Shown here: positions 16,279 to 25,157 of the stretch, one piece after another
Layout: the number at the start of each line of letters is the position of its first letter
Position numbering within the stretch: position 1 is the stretch's first letter
Origin: Fibrella aquatilis
GTDB taxonomy: Bacteria > Bacteroidota > Bacteroidia > Cytophagales > Spirosomataceae
DNA: 64,000 nt
NCBI RefSeq assembly: GCF_017353255.1
Contig: NZ_JAFMYU010000007.1
Span: 124,001 to 188,000 of the forward strand
Reading direction: 5' to 3'
The notes under the pieces: generated by a model
What the model saw: the letters and a program-made list of their open reading frames with translations, nothing else
Database searches by the model: none
Told to the model about the DNA's origin: nothing
Made by a program: the position numbers and the translations under genes

Positions 16279-17802
16279 ATGACTACATCTCCTGCGCCAC
16301 AGCGGCCACCAGCCACCATTGTCTTCATCTTTGGCGGCAGCGGCGACCTTAATTTCCGCAAGCTGACACCCGCCCTCTATAACCTCTTTCTCGATGGGTA
16401 TATGCCCGAACACTTCGATGTGGTGGGCATTGGTCGAAGCGATTACAACGACGACACCTTCCGGGAGCGGCTGGCAGAGGGTATTCAGGAGTTTTCGAGG
16501 CGCAAAAACGGCCCCGACAACACCTGGGGAACGTTTTCGGGCCGTGTGGGCTACCTGCGCATGGACGGGGGTGATGCTGCCGCCTACCACCTCATTGCCG
16601 ACCGCGTGAAGGCCCGCGAGGACAAGTGGGGTACGCCCGCCAACATTATTTTCTATATGTCGGTGGCCCCGCAACTCGTGCCGGGCATTGCCACCAACCT
16701 AAGTCAGCTGCCATTTTGTGGCGACAAAAGCCGGGTACGTCTGGTGGTGGAAAAGCCCTTTGGCCACGACCTGCAAAGTGCTCGTGAGCTGAACGCCCTG
16801 CTACTGAGCCACTTCGCCGAAGAGCAGATCTACCGGATTGATCACTATCTGGGTAAAGAAACGGTGCAGAATATTCTGGCCATGCGGTTCGCCAACACCC
16901 TGTTCGAGCCAATCTGGAACCATAACTACGTGGAGTCGGTGCAACTGACTGCCGCCGAAACCGTGGGGTTGGAAGGCCGCGGAGGCTACTACGAAGGCTC
17001 TGGCGCCCTGCGCGACATGATTCAGAACCACCTGCTACAACTGCTGTGCATGGTGGCCATGGAACCACCTACCTCGTTTGAGGCCGACGAGATCAGAAAC
17101 AAAAAAGTAGACGTGCTCCGGGCCATGCGCCGCGTGTCGCCCGATCAGGTCGATACCATTGCCGTGCGGGGGCAGTATGGCGCTGGTGAGAAAAACGGAA
17201 AATCATCGCCCGCTTACCGGCAGGAGGAAGGGGTAAAGCCAGATTCGATGACGGAAACGTTCGCCGCCGTAACTTTCTTCTGCGACAACTGGCGGTGGGA
17301 GGGAACCCCGTTCTACGTCCGCACGGGTAAGCATTTGGCGGCCAAGTCGTCGGTGATTACGGTGCAGTTTCGGCCCGCGCCGCATTACGCATTTCCGAAC
17401 GAAGCGACGAAGACGTGGCAGCATAACTGCCTGATCATCAGTATTCAGCCCGATATGAACATCCGCCTGCGGTTCCAGGCGAAGCGTCCCGGACAGACCC
17501 TGGCGCTTGACCCGGTCGAGATGGAGTTCAATTATGATACGTCGTTTAAAGAGCAGCAACCCGAAGCCTACGAAACCCTGCTGCTCGACGTGATGGCGGG
17601 CGATGCGACCCTGTTTATGCGGGCCGATCAGGTAGATGAGGCCTGGCAGATTGTGATGCCCATTTTGGATCATTGGGCCGCCCAAACCGACCCGGACGCG
17701 GGACCGCCCGCCGCCATGCCTACCTACGCCCCCGGCTCGTGGGGTCCCGACGAAGCCACCAAACTCACCGAACGCGACGGGTTTACCTGGATGAATGGGT
17801 GA
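16279..17802 (+). CDS. zwf: Glucose-6-phosphate 1-dehydrogenase
   Basis: A 507-residue full-length enzyme that oxidises glucose 6-phosphate to 6-phosphogluconolactone with NAD(P), entering the pentose phosphate pathway. The nucleotide-binding motif FGGSGDLNFRKL lies near residues 15-26, and the active-site signature RIDHYLGKE near 186-194. The pgl gene for the next step follows after 115 bp, so the two form an operon-like pair interrupted by inverted repeat L. The start is 9 bp beyond inverted repeat K. Confidence 0.97.
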   Translation: MTTSPAPQRPPATIVFIFGGSGDLNFRKLTPALYNLFLDGYMPEHFDVVGIGRSDYNDDTFRERLAEGIQEFSRRKNGPDNTWGTFSGRVGYLRMDGGDAAAYHLIADRVKAREDKWGTPANIIFYMSVAPQLVPGIATNLSQLPFCGDKSRVRLVVEKPFGHDLQSARELNALLLSHFAEEQIYRIDHYLGKETVQNILAMRFANTLFEPIWNHNYVESVQLTAAETVGLEGRGGYYEGSGALRDMIQNHLLQLLCMVAMEPPTSFEADEIRNKKVDVLRAMRRVSPDQVDTIAVRGQYGAGEKNGKSSPAYRQEEGVKPDSMTETFAAVTFFCDNWRWEGTPFYVRTGKHLAAKSSVITVQFRPAPHYAFPNEATKTWQHNCLIISIQPDMNIRLRFQAKRPGQTLALDPVEMEFNYDTSFKEQQPEAYETLLLDVMAGDATLFMRADQVDEAWQIVMPILDHWAAQTDPDAGPPAAMPTYAPGSWGPDEATKLTERDGFTWMNG

Positions 17803-17915
17803 AAAAAGGAGGAAGGGAGGAGAGGAAGAAAGGAGGAAAGGGGTTGCTTACGCGTGAACACTGTAGTTCAAATCCCTTTCCTCCTTTCTCCCTCTCTTCC
17901 CTTCCTCCCCTTTCC
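17801..17915. repeat. Homopurine/homopyrimidine inverted repeat L
   Basis: An unbroken 43-nt purine run (17801-17843) is mirrored by an unbroken 43-nt pyrimidine run (17873-17915). The arms are near-complementary to each other with about 30 nt between them. Mirror-like GA tracts of this size can form triplex (H-DNA) as well as a hairpin. It separates zwf from pgl and ends 2 bp before the pgl ATG. Confidence 0.9.
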
Positions 17916-17917
17916 AT

Positions 17918-18637
17918 ATGAACATCAATATCGCCGATACCCCGGCCGACTGTGCGCGGGAAGCTGCTGAGTGGATTACTGATTATGCCGAACTGGTGCT
18001 GCAACAACGCGAACGGTTCACGCTGGCACTGTCGGGAGGGAGTACGCCCATTGCGCTGCATAAACTGCTGGCCGCGCCACCCTACCGCGACCGGATCGAC
18101 TGGAAACGGGTGCATATTTTCTGGGGTGACGAACGCTGTGTACTCTTCAGTGACGACCGGAATAATGCCAAAATGGGCTTCGAGACGCTGCTAAACCACG
18201 TCGACGTGCCCAAAGAGCAGATCTACGCGATGAACATCGACCTGCCACCCGACGCGTCGATGGCCGAGTACGGCACGTTATTGCACCAGTATTTCGATGG
18301 TCACGAACACACCTTCGATCTGGTCATTCTCGGCATGGGCGACGACGGACACACGCTGTCGCTGTTTCCCGGCACGGAAGTCGTCAACGAAGACCGAGAC
18401 TGGACAAAGGCGTTTTTTCTGCCGCAACAGGACATGTTCCGCCTCACAATCACGGCCCCGGTGGTGAATGCGGCAGCGGCGGTAATCTTCCAGGTAGAGG
18501 GTGCCAAAAAAGCCGACGCGCTCAAAGAAGTGCTGCAAGGCGATTACCAACCCAGCAAATACCCCTCACAGCGCATCAAGCCGAAAACAGAGGAGTTTGT
18601 CTGGTTTCTGGACAAAGCCGCGGCAAGTAAGTTGTAA
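17918..18637 (+). CDS. pgl: 6-phosphogluconolactonase
   Basis: A 239-residue member of the NagB/RpiA-like family that hydrolyses 6-phosphogluconolactone, the product of Zwf. Visible motifs: LALSGGSTPIALHKLL near the N-terminus and HIFWGDERCV near residue 67, then the conserved LGMGDDGHTLSLFPG. It lies directly downstream of zwf. Its TAA stop is inside the outer arm of inverted repeat M. Confidence 0.96.
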   Translation: MNINIADTPADCAREAAEWITDYAELVLQQRERFTLALSGGSTPIALHKLLAAPPYRDRIDWKRVHIFWGDERCVLFSDDRNNAKMGFETLLNHVDVPKEQIYAMNIDLPPDASMAEYGTLLHQYFDGHEHTFDLVILGMGDDGHTLSLFPGTEVVNEDRDWTKAFFLPQQDMFRLTITAPVVNAAAAVIFQVEGAKKADALKEVLQGDYQPSKYPSQRIKPKTEEFVWFLDKAAASKL

Positions 18638-18744
18638 AGGGAGTCTAACGTTCAACGTCTAAGGTTTAAGGTTGGCTGACGCACCAGTACGTTCGCGTCA
18701 GCCAACCTTAAACCTTAGACGTTGAACGTTAAACTTTCCCTTTA
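18634..18744. repeat. Heptad inverted repeat M carrying both stop codons
   Basis: The inner 37 bp of the arms (18646-18682 and 18695-18731) match exactly. GTTCAAC, GTCTAAG and GTTTAAG heptads lead into GTTGGCTGACGC. The outer ends TAAAGGG contain the TAA stops of pgl (plus) and of the CAP-domain gene (minus). Confidence 0.93.
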
Positions 18745-19383
18745 CCGCTGCGTACCGAAGTCCGTTACCCAGTAGTGTTTGTAGGTGCTCGTGGTGGTGT
18801 AGGCATAGCCCACGCCTACCTCTTTGAAATTGGCGCTCATGATGTTGGCGCAGTGTCCCGGCGATTTTAGCCAGCCGTCGACCACGGCGCGGGCGGTGGG
18901 GTACCCCGCGGCGATGTTTTCACCGGCTGCCCGCCAGACATATCCTTCGCGGGTCATGCGGTCCCAGGGTTGCGAGCCGTCGCGGCCCGTGTGGCTGAAG
19001 TAGTTGTAGGTGGCCAGATCCAGCGCAAACTTGTCGGAAGCCGTGGTCAGCTTGGTGTTCAGCGCCAGGGCAGGTACGGCCGGATAAGTAGTTGAACCAC
19101 ACAAGCATGATTTCGACCGGGCGGCGTTCAGGTACGTCAAAATCTCCTGCTGCAACGCCGCCGATGCCGCCCGCGCCCCCATCGGGCTAGATGAGGCATT
19201 GGCCGTGTTAATACTACCCGTAATCACGCCCGACGACGTAGCCGTGGCACCTTCAGTAGCCAGACTAGTAGACGAGGTAGCTACTTTTGTGCCGTCTTGT
19301 GCTGGGGTCAGGCTGTTATCAGACTGGCACGCGGCCACACCGAGCAGGGCTACGAGCAGCCCGTAGACATACGATTTTTTCAT
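18742..19383 (-). CDS. CAP (SCP/PR1) domain lipoprotein
   Basis: A 213-residue lipoprotein with signal peptide MKKSYVYGLL... and lipobox GVAAC at Cys19, a low-complexity linker to about residue 75, then a CAP domain. Family marks are ARSKSC, NYFSHTGRDG, GENIAAGY, WLKSPGHCANIM and WVTDFG. Bacterial CAP proteins are extracellular and their function is mostly unknown. It is convergent with pgl. The 177-bp gap upstream before the peptidase frame holds no feature I can name. Confidence 0.88.
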   Translation of the reverse strand: MKKSYVYGLLVALLGVAACQSDNSLTPAQDGTKVATSSTSLATEGATATSSGVITGSINTANASSSPMGARAASAALQQEILTYLNAARSKSCLCGSTTYPAVPALALNTKLTTASDKFALDLATYNYFSHTGRDGSQPWDRMTREGYVWRAAGENIAAGYPTARAVVDGWLKSPGHCANIMSANFKEVGVGYAYTTTSTYKHYWVTDFGTQR

Positions 19384-19638
19384 TGGATAAAGCGTTAGTG
19401 TTTGCCTTGTGAACGGTGTTTGGTTTGATATAGTACATGGCTGATCGTAGGAAGGAATGACTCCAAACTACAATTGATCTTGTTAGTTATTGGCTATGAG
19501 ACATTTATGGCTGTAAGAAAAATTTTAGCCTGATAAAAATTAGCGGAACAGCTTACGGTATTGGCTATACGTATAAGCAATGCAGAACACAAATCCGGGC
19601 TTAGCCGTAACTTGTCTGCACACAACGTACATGCTACT

Positions 19639-20982
19639 ATGCGTCTACTATACTTACTCCTTTTGTTTCTTACTCCATTTCTTCTTGCTGCTCAGCCTAC
19701 TACTATCCTGGCCGAACGTGCCCGTGCGCAGTTTGTGGATGAGGTGCTGGAAGACCGGTTCACCAACCTGCTGCCCCAACTCATGCGCCGCGAGGACATC
19801 GATATGTGGGTGATTATCTCGCGCGAATACAACGAAGATCCGGTCCTGAAAACCATGCTGCCCAGCACCTGGCTCTCGGCCCGGCGGCGGACCATTATGG
19901 TCTTTTTTGACCGGGGCGAGAAAGAAGGAGTAGAGAAATTAGCCATTGCCCGCTACGATGTGGGCAACCTGCTGAAAGGCGCGTGGGACATCGACGTGCG
20001 GCCCAACCAGTGGGATGCTCTTGCCAAGATTATTCAGGACCGTAAACCCAAAAAAATTGGCCTCAACCGCTCGGCCAACTACGCCCACGCCGACGGGCTG
20101 ACGGCTACCGAACAGGGTGAGTTCCTGGAAAAACTGCCTCAGGATTACCAAAAACGCATTGTGTCGGCTGAAAAGCTCGCCGTGGACTGGCTCGAATCGC
20201 GTACGGAAAAGGAAATGGCCGTGTACCCCATGATCTGCCGCCTCTCGCACCAGATCATTCAGGAAGGCCTTTCGGAACAGGTAATCCAGCCCGGCATCAC
20301 CACCACCGACGATGTGGTGTGGTGGTTCCGGCAGCGCATCACCGATCTTGGTGTAGACACCTGGTTTCACCCCACGGTAGATGTGCAACGGGCCGACCAA
20401 AACGATTTCAACCACCTGCGTACTTTCTCGAAACGCCCTGACAAAGAGGTGATTCAGGCGGGCGATCTGCTCCACGTCGATTTTGGCATTACGTACCTGC
20501 GGCTCAACACCGATCAACAGCAACACGCCTACGTACTTCGTCCCGGCGAAACTAACGTACCTGAAAGTATCCGTAAGGCGTTTGTGCAGGGCAACCGCTT
20601 GCAGGATATTCTAACGGAGCAGTTTTCGGCGGGAAAAACGGGTAACCAACTTCTGCTGGCGGCCCTGGCCCAGGCCGAAACGGAAGGTATCAAAGGCACG
20701 ATCTACTCGCATCCAATCGGCGTTCACGGCCACGCCGCCGGACCTACCATCGGCCTCTGGGATCAGCAAAAGGGCGTTCCCGGCTCCGGCGACTACCCGC
20801 TGCTGGCTAACACGGCTTATTCGATTGAGCTAAATGCCGCCGTAGAAATTCCCGAATGGAAGAAAATGGTCCGCATCATGCTGGAAGAAGACGGCTTTTT
20901 CGACGGCCAATCCTTTCGCTACATTGACGGTCGCCAAACCGAAATTTACACGATTCCCCGCACGCTGGGGTACGTGAAGTAG
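19639..20982 (+). CDS. Exported M24-family (Xaa-Pro aminopeptidase-like) metallopeptidase
   Basis: A 447-residue protein with a leucine-rich signal peptide (MRLLYLLLLFLTPFLLAAQ) and a pita-bread M24 peptidase fold. Candidate metal-binding positions appear in LLHVDFGITYL, in SHPIGVHGHAAGPTIGLWD, and in YSIELNAAVEIPEW with the following GQSFRYIDGRQTEIY. Several standard ligands look shifted or altered, so activity is uncertain. The ATG at 19639 gives the signal peptide; an in-frame upstream start at 19561 does not. It is convergent with the curlin-repeat gene. Confidence 0.85.
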   Translation: MRLLYLLLLFLTPFLLAAQPTTILAERARAQFVDEVLEDRFTNLLPQLMRREDIDMWVIISREYNEDPVLKTMLPSTWLSARRRTIMVFFDRGEKEGVEKLAIARYDVGNLLKGAWDIDVRPNQWDALAKIIQDRKPKKIGLNRSANYAHADGLTATEQGEFLEKLPQDYQKRIVSAEKLAVDWLESRTEKEMAVYPMICRLSHQIIQEGLSEQVIQPGITTTDDVVWWFRQRITDLGVDTWFHPTVDVQRADQNDFNHLRTFSKRPDKEVIQAGDLLHVDFGITYLRLNTDQQQHAYVLRPGETNVPESIRKAFVQGNRLQDILTEQFSAGKTGNQLLLAALAQAETEGIKGTIYSHPIGVHGHAAGPTIGLWDQQKGVPGSGDYPLLANTAYSIELNAAVEIPEWKKMVRIMLEEDGFFDGQSFRYIDGRQTEIYTIPRTLGYVK

Positions 20983-21009
20983 TTGGCCCGGTGGCTGGGC
21001 TGACCCAAC

Positions 21010-21042
21010 AAAAAAAGCCCACCGGCTTGTGGCAGGTGGGCT
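21010..21042 (-). terminator. Intrinsic terminator of the curlin-repeat gene
   Basis: The stem AGCCCACC (21016-21023) with GGTGGGCT (21035-21042) is followed on the minus strand by a T7 run. It serves the minus-strand curlin-repeat gene, which is convergent with the peptidase. Confidence 0.8.
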
Positions 21043-21059
21043 GAAAAACGCGAAACGCA

Positions 21060-22796
21060 CTAATTGTTTGTCTGGGTAATAACTGACCCGTTGCCGGTTC
21101 CGATCTGCGAGACGTTGGCGATGTTGCCAACCATACCCGCGCCTCCTGGGCTGGTCTGGCTGATAGTCAGCGTATTAGATGTGCCTTCTTGCCGCGCAAA
21201 CGAGCCGGCTGCCCCAGAAACATTCCGCACCACGTTGTAGTTGCCGGTTTGCGTAATGGTAGCCGTATTGAGGTCATCGATCTGTTCTAAGCGTGCCTGG
21301 TTGAAGCTGCCCTGCTGGCTGAGTGTGGCCGTGTTATTAACAGACTGGGTTCCCGCTCCCGGTGTCCCTTGCACAAGCGCACCGAAGTTACCCCCACCCC
21401 CGATTGTCGTGTTCTGGTTGATGGTTGCCGTGCCGCCATCATTGAAAGTATTCTGTTGAGTAATGGCAGCGGTGTTGCCGCCCGTGCTCAGGCTTCCCTG
21501 GTTAATCGTGGCCGCGTTTGTGTAGGCGTTGGTATTCTGGTCGATGGTCGCCAAATCACCGGCTCCACCACCAGCCTGATTAATAGTCGCCACGTTGCCG
21601 GTACTGCCGTCGTTCTGATTAATAAAGGCTTCGTTACTCTGCCCCGACTGGGTTACGAATGCATCGTTGTTGTTGCTGTCGCCAACGCCTCCACCGTTGC
21701 TGTCTACACCCAGTTGATTGACTGTAGCCTGGTTGGCAGATCCAGTCTGACCAACCACCGCCTCGTTGTTAGAACTGGTTCCTGATGAGCTGCCATTTTG
21801 GTTTACCGTTGCCGTGTGCCCACCCGTACCCGCCTGCGTCAGGGTAGCGTCGTTGTTATCGCTGCGGTCGTTTTGGTTGATGGTGCCCATGTCGCCGCTG
21901 CTGGTTTGGGTGATAGTGCCCTCGTTGAAGGTACTGTTTCCATTGGTACCAGCGTTTTGATGGATGGTGGCATCGCCTCCGTTGATGCCGTTTTGGGCAA
22001 CCGTAGCGATGTTGTCCGTGCTGGCGTTCGTGCCGGTACCGTTCTGCTCAACCGTGGCCACGGCGTAGAAGGAATTTGGCCCGCTCGCTGCGTTGGAAAA
22101 ACCCTGCCGTACGGTTGTTTTGTTGTTGCTCGACTTGTTCGATTGACTGACCGTCAACGTGTTAACATCGCCGAACTGATTCGTCGCTGCCGAGTTGTTG
22201 GTCGATACGTTGTTTTGGTTAATCGTGGCCGTCTGCCCGGTACCGTAGTTGTCCTGCCGCACGTCGGCGTCGTTGGCCGATAAACCGTCGTTCTGGCTGA
22301 TGGTCAGCGTTTGGTTATGACCCTGTTGGTAGCTGTTCGCGTAGTTGCCCCCCGCAGCCTTAACAGCCGCAATACCCGCTGCATTAGGCGCATTACCCTG
22401 GGCAAGCGGTGCGCCCGGCGCACTGGCGGCGGTGATGGCTGTCCCGCTGCCACCCGTGTTATTTTTTTGGTTAATCGTGGCTACGTTCTTCCCTGAACCG
22501 CCCCCTTCCTGCCCAATGTTGGCGAAACCCGATTTTGTACCGATCTGGTTGATGTACGCTTCATTGTTCCGGGCGGGCGTCGTGATGCCAAGCTTCTGAC
22601 TGGTGGCACCGTAATTACCCTGATTGGTGACGGATCCAGTTGACGTCTGCTGGATGTTGGAAATCAGCAGGCTACCCAATTGAGTGGCGTTCGCTGTTTG
22701 CTGGTTACCGCTCTGGTTAACCGTTGAGGTATTTTGGGCGAAGCCCGTAGCGGCAAAGGCGATTAGAGCCGCGCCGGTTAAGATAACTTTTTTCAT
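21060..22796 (-). CDS. Curlin-repeat (CsgA/CsgB-like) surface fibre protein
   Basis: A 578-residue secreted protein with signal peptide MKKVILTGAALIAFAATGFAQ followed by roughly twenty imperfect repeats. These are rich in Asn, Gln, Gly and Thr with the curlin pattern (ATINQN-type β-strand, then G-N turn). Such repeats form amyloid curli-type fibres in biofilm matrix. It is much longer than E. coli CsgA and shares the opening QNTSTVNQSG with the second curlin protein at 53221. No csgG, csgE or csgF assembly genes lie in this window. The start at 22796 is set by the signal peptide; the longer frame to 22946 is non-coding in character. Confidence 0.9.
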   Translation of the reverse strand: MKKVILTGAALIAFAATGFAQNTSTVNQSGNQQTANATQLGSLLISNIQQTSTGSVTNQGNYGATSQKLGITTPARNNEAYINQIGTKSGFANIGQEGGGSGKNVATINQKNNTGGSGTAITAASAPGAPLAQGNAPNAAGIAAVKAAGGNYANSYQQGHNQTLTISQNDGLSANDADVRQDNYGTGQTATINQNNVSTNNSAATNQFGDVNTLTVSQSNKSSNNKTTVRQGFSNAASGPNSFYAVATVEQNGTGTNASTDNIATVAQNGINGGDATIHQNAGTNGNSTFNEGTITQTSSGDMGTINQNDRSDNNDATLTQAGTGGHTATVNQNGSSSGTSSNNEAVVGQTGSANQATVNQLGVDSNGGGVGDSNNNDAFVTQSGQSNEAFINQNDGSTGNVATINQAGGGAGDLATIDQNTNAYTNAATINQGSLSTGGNTAAITQQNTFNDGGTATINQNTTIGGGGNFGALVQGTPGAGTQSVNNTATLSQQGSFNQARLEQIDDLNTATITQTGNYNVVRNVSGAAGSFARQEGTSNTLTISQTSPGGAGMVGNIANVSQIGTGNGSVITQTNN

Positions 22797-23444
22797 GGAT
22801 ACAATGGAGTGAAAACGTATTGTAACTGTCTGACTGATAAGCAGATATTGTCGGCATAAAGCCGTTATGCAGAGCGGTTTCTGTGTGTGTTCAGCTCCTG
22901 GCCAGCGAGCGTCATCACCAGGCTTGTGCGCAGTGTCGGCAAACAAAGCCCGACACGTACTAATCTGCGTGTTACTGACCCTGATGAGGCACCAAAGCCT
23001 TGGTATCGGGGTACACGGATCAGTCTATGTTAACCTATCACGTACAACCTCAGACCGTAGCTGAGCACGTCGATAAGCCATCTGACTCCTGTCAGCGTGT
23101 TACTTACTTGCGGTTTTGTGGTAAAAACAACAAATTTGGTTACAAAATACATAAACGCAAATCAGGCTCCGGCGCGAATCAAATTGCGTTAGTCAAGAGT
23201 AAGTATAGGTTGATGTTGAGCAGGTCGACTGCTACAGAACAGGAGGTGAATGCGCTTATTCGATGCGCGGTATTAGACGTTGGCAGTTCCAGGGAGGAGC
23301 AACTGGTTTGATGCTACTGAGCACATCCGCCGTTACGGCAAGACGCAAACTGGTACATAGGAAAGTTGCTTTCATGAGGAATGTGGATAGAAGTTTCCAA
23401 CTCTGAGGCAGCATTCAGTTGCTTGTCAAAGCAAAATTTCATAA

Positions 23445-23452
23445 CAAAGCTA
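23445..23452 (-). promoter_or_regulatory. Candidate minus-strand -7 box (TAGCTTTG)
   Basis: An exact TAnnTTTG match on the minus strand, about 650 bp upstream of the curlin-repeat gene. If used, it gives a very long leader. Confidence 0.25.
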
Positions 23453-23663
23453 AAGCCCTCATCTTAGTACACAATGCTGTGTATTGGGATGTAAAATGAA
23501 AATAGTTTATTATTTTCTTATATAAATGCAGCTGTATTCCCTGTATGGGTTAGCGTAAGTGAGTCAATATATTTATTCATATGTTGTTACTAATCAAGGT
23601 GTTAACCTATAAATTAAGCAAATTAAAACGACTTTGAGGATCATCAGGTAGTGAATTTCCGAT

Positions 23664-23671
23664 AGGTTTGA
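23664..23671 (+). promoter_or_regulatory. Candidate plus-strand -7 box (TAGGTTTG)
   Basis: A TAnnTTTG match about 210 bp upstream of the purine permease. A weaker TTAGTTTG lies closer, at 23853-23860. Confidence 0.3.
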
Positions 23672-23879
23672 TCGACTAATTGGCGGATTAGCATAACTCG
23701 GAAATCTGATAAACGGTAGGTATATGTTTATTAGACGGAGGGTTATATGTTTCCACAAAAGTTGACCGACAAAGCCAGAGCCGCCGCCAAGTAGCTGTAT
23801 GTGTGGGTAAACCGTATTTTCAGCATGAGAAAGGCATACTTACTAAAACGGGTTAGTTTGTCTGTTAATAGACGCAATA

Positions 23880-25148
23880 ATGAACAAACGAACCGAAATC
23901 CTGGCGGGCGTCTCCACGTTCCTCGCGACGATGTACATCATTGTGGTCAACCCAGCGATCTTGAATCAGGCGGGGTTGCCGTTTTCGGGGGTGCTCACGG
24001 CTACGGTGCTGCTGTCTTTTTTATGCAGCCTGATGATGGGCCTGTATGCCCGCAACCCGCTGGTGGTGGCTCCCGGCATGGGGCTGAACGCGTTTTTCAC
24101 CTTTACAGCCGTCAAGGGCATGGGTATCCGGCCCGAAGTGGCGCTGGGAGCCGTATTCTGGGCGGGCGTGCTGTTTTTGCTGTTGTCGACTGTCAACGTG
24201 CGGTCGGCGCTGGTGCGGCTCATTCCCAGACCGTTGCGGTATGCTATCTCCGCGGGTATCGGGCTGTTTATCGCGCTCATTGGCTTTGAAAATGCCCATT
24301 TTATCGTGGCGAATCCGGCTACGCTGGTTGGAGTGGCTCGCCTCACCGACCCCGCCGTGCTAACGTTTGTGGGCGGGCTGCTGCTCACGGCGGTACTGCT
24401 CATCAGGAACGTACCCGGTGCCATTATCATCGGTATTGTGCTCACTACGCTGGCCGCGCTGCCCATTGGACGGTGGTGGGGCGGAACGGTGCCGCTGGTA
24501 CAGTGGCAGGGGCTATTGGCCCTGCCCGATTTTTCGTTGATCGGCAAACTGGACCTGGTGGGTTCACTACGATGGTCACTGTGGCCGGTCATTTTTGCGT
24601 TTGTCTTCACCGACCTCTTCGATAGCATTAGCACCTTCGTGGGCGTAGCCGAAGCCGCCAACCTCACCGATGAACACGGCGAACCCCTTCGCCTAAACCG
24701 TTCGCTGCTGACCGACGCCGTAGCTACTACGCTGGCGGGGGTGCTGGGCACCAGTCCCGGCACGGCCTACATCGAGTCGGCAGTGGGGATTGCGCAGGGC
24801 GGGCGCACGGGGCTGACGGCCATTGTGGCGGGGTCGTTGTTTTTGCCGTTTCTATTTTTGTCGCCCTTACTATCTGTGATTCCAGCTATTGCCACGGCCC
24901 CGGCGCTGGTGTTGGTGGGCGCATTTATGATGAAACCGATCCTGAAAATAGACTGGGACCACCTCGACGAAGCCTTGCCTGCGTTTCTGGCGCTGGTGCT
25001 GATTCCATTCAGCTACAGCATCACCATCGGCATTGTCTGGGGTTTTTTATCGTGGACCATCGTGCGGGTGTTCACTGGTCGGGTACGTGAAATTCCTGCC
25101 GGGTTGTGGGTGGTAGATGGCCTGTGCGTGCTATCGCTGGTGGGGTAA
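23880..25148 (+). CDS. NCS2-family purine permease (AzgA-like)
   Basis: A 422-residue inner-membrane protein with about twelve hydrophobic helices. The NCS2 motif NPLVVAPGMGLNAFFTF near residues 59-75 and the EAANLTDEHGEPLRLNRSLL segment place it in the AzgA branch, proton symporters for adenine, guanine and hypoxanthine. The MTA/SAH nucleosidase follows 9 bp after its stop, so the two are probably one transcription unit linked by adenine: the nucleosidase releases it and the permease imports it. Confidence 0.92.
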   Translation: MNKRTEILAGVSTFLATMYIIVVNPAILNQAGLPFSGVLTATVLLSFLCSLMMGLYARNPLVVAPGMGLNAFFTFTAVKGMGIRPEVALGAVFWAGVLFLLLSTVNVRSALVRLIPRPLRYAISAGIGLFIALIGFENAHFIVANPATLVGVARLTDPAVLTFVGGLLLTAVLLIRNVPGAIIIGIVLTTLAALPIGRWWGGTVPLVQWQGLLALPDFSLIGKLDLVGSLRWSLWPVIFAFVFTDLFDSISTFVGVAEAANLTDEHGEPLRLNRSLLTDAVATTLAGVLGTSPGTAYIESAVGIAQGGRTGLTAIVAGSLFLPFLFLSPLLSVIPAIATAPALVLVGAFMMKPILKIDWDHLDEALPAFLALVLIPFSYSITIGIVWGFLSWTIVRVFTGRVREIPAGLWVVDGLCVLSLVG

Positions 25149-25153
25149 TTTTG
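25146..25153 (+). promoter_or_regulatory. -7-like box (TAATTTTG) at the start of the nucleosidase gene
   Basis: An exact TAnnTTTG match overlapping the permease stop codon and ending 4 bp before the nucleosidase ATG. Used as a promoter it would give an almost leaderless transcript. Confidence 0.35.
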
Positions 25154-25157
25154 CGCT

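Larger units (their letters stand above)
22797..23879. other. Long intergenic region, divergent, AT-rich toward the right
   Basis: About 1.08 kb between the curlin-repeat gene (minus) and the purine permease (plus). The right part is clearly AT-richer than the neighbours. Short open frames at 22867-23064 and 23000-23311 show no recognisable motif and I do not call them. Candidate promoter boxes are CAAAGCTA at 23445-23452 (minus) and TAGGTTTG at 23664-23671 (plus). No inverted repeat of the heptad type is present. Confidence 0.6.

Noticed and set aside
23000-23311. A 103-residue open frame in the long gap before the purine permease
   Set aside because: No signal peptide, motif or sensible composition, and nothing points to a promoter; gap left as non-coding.
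23590-23879. A purine riboswitch upstream of the purine permease
   Set aside because: The conserved core of purine riboswitches could not be found in the leader.
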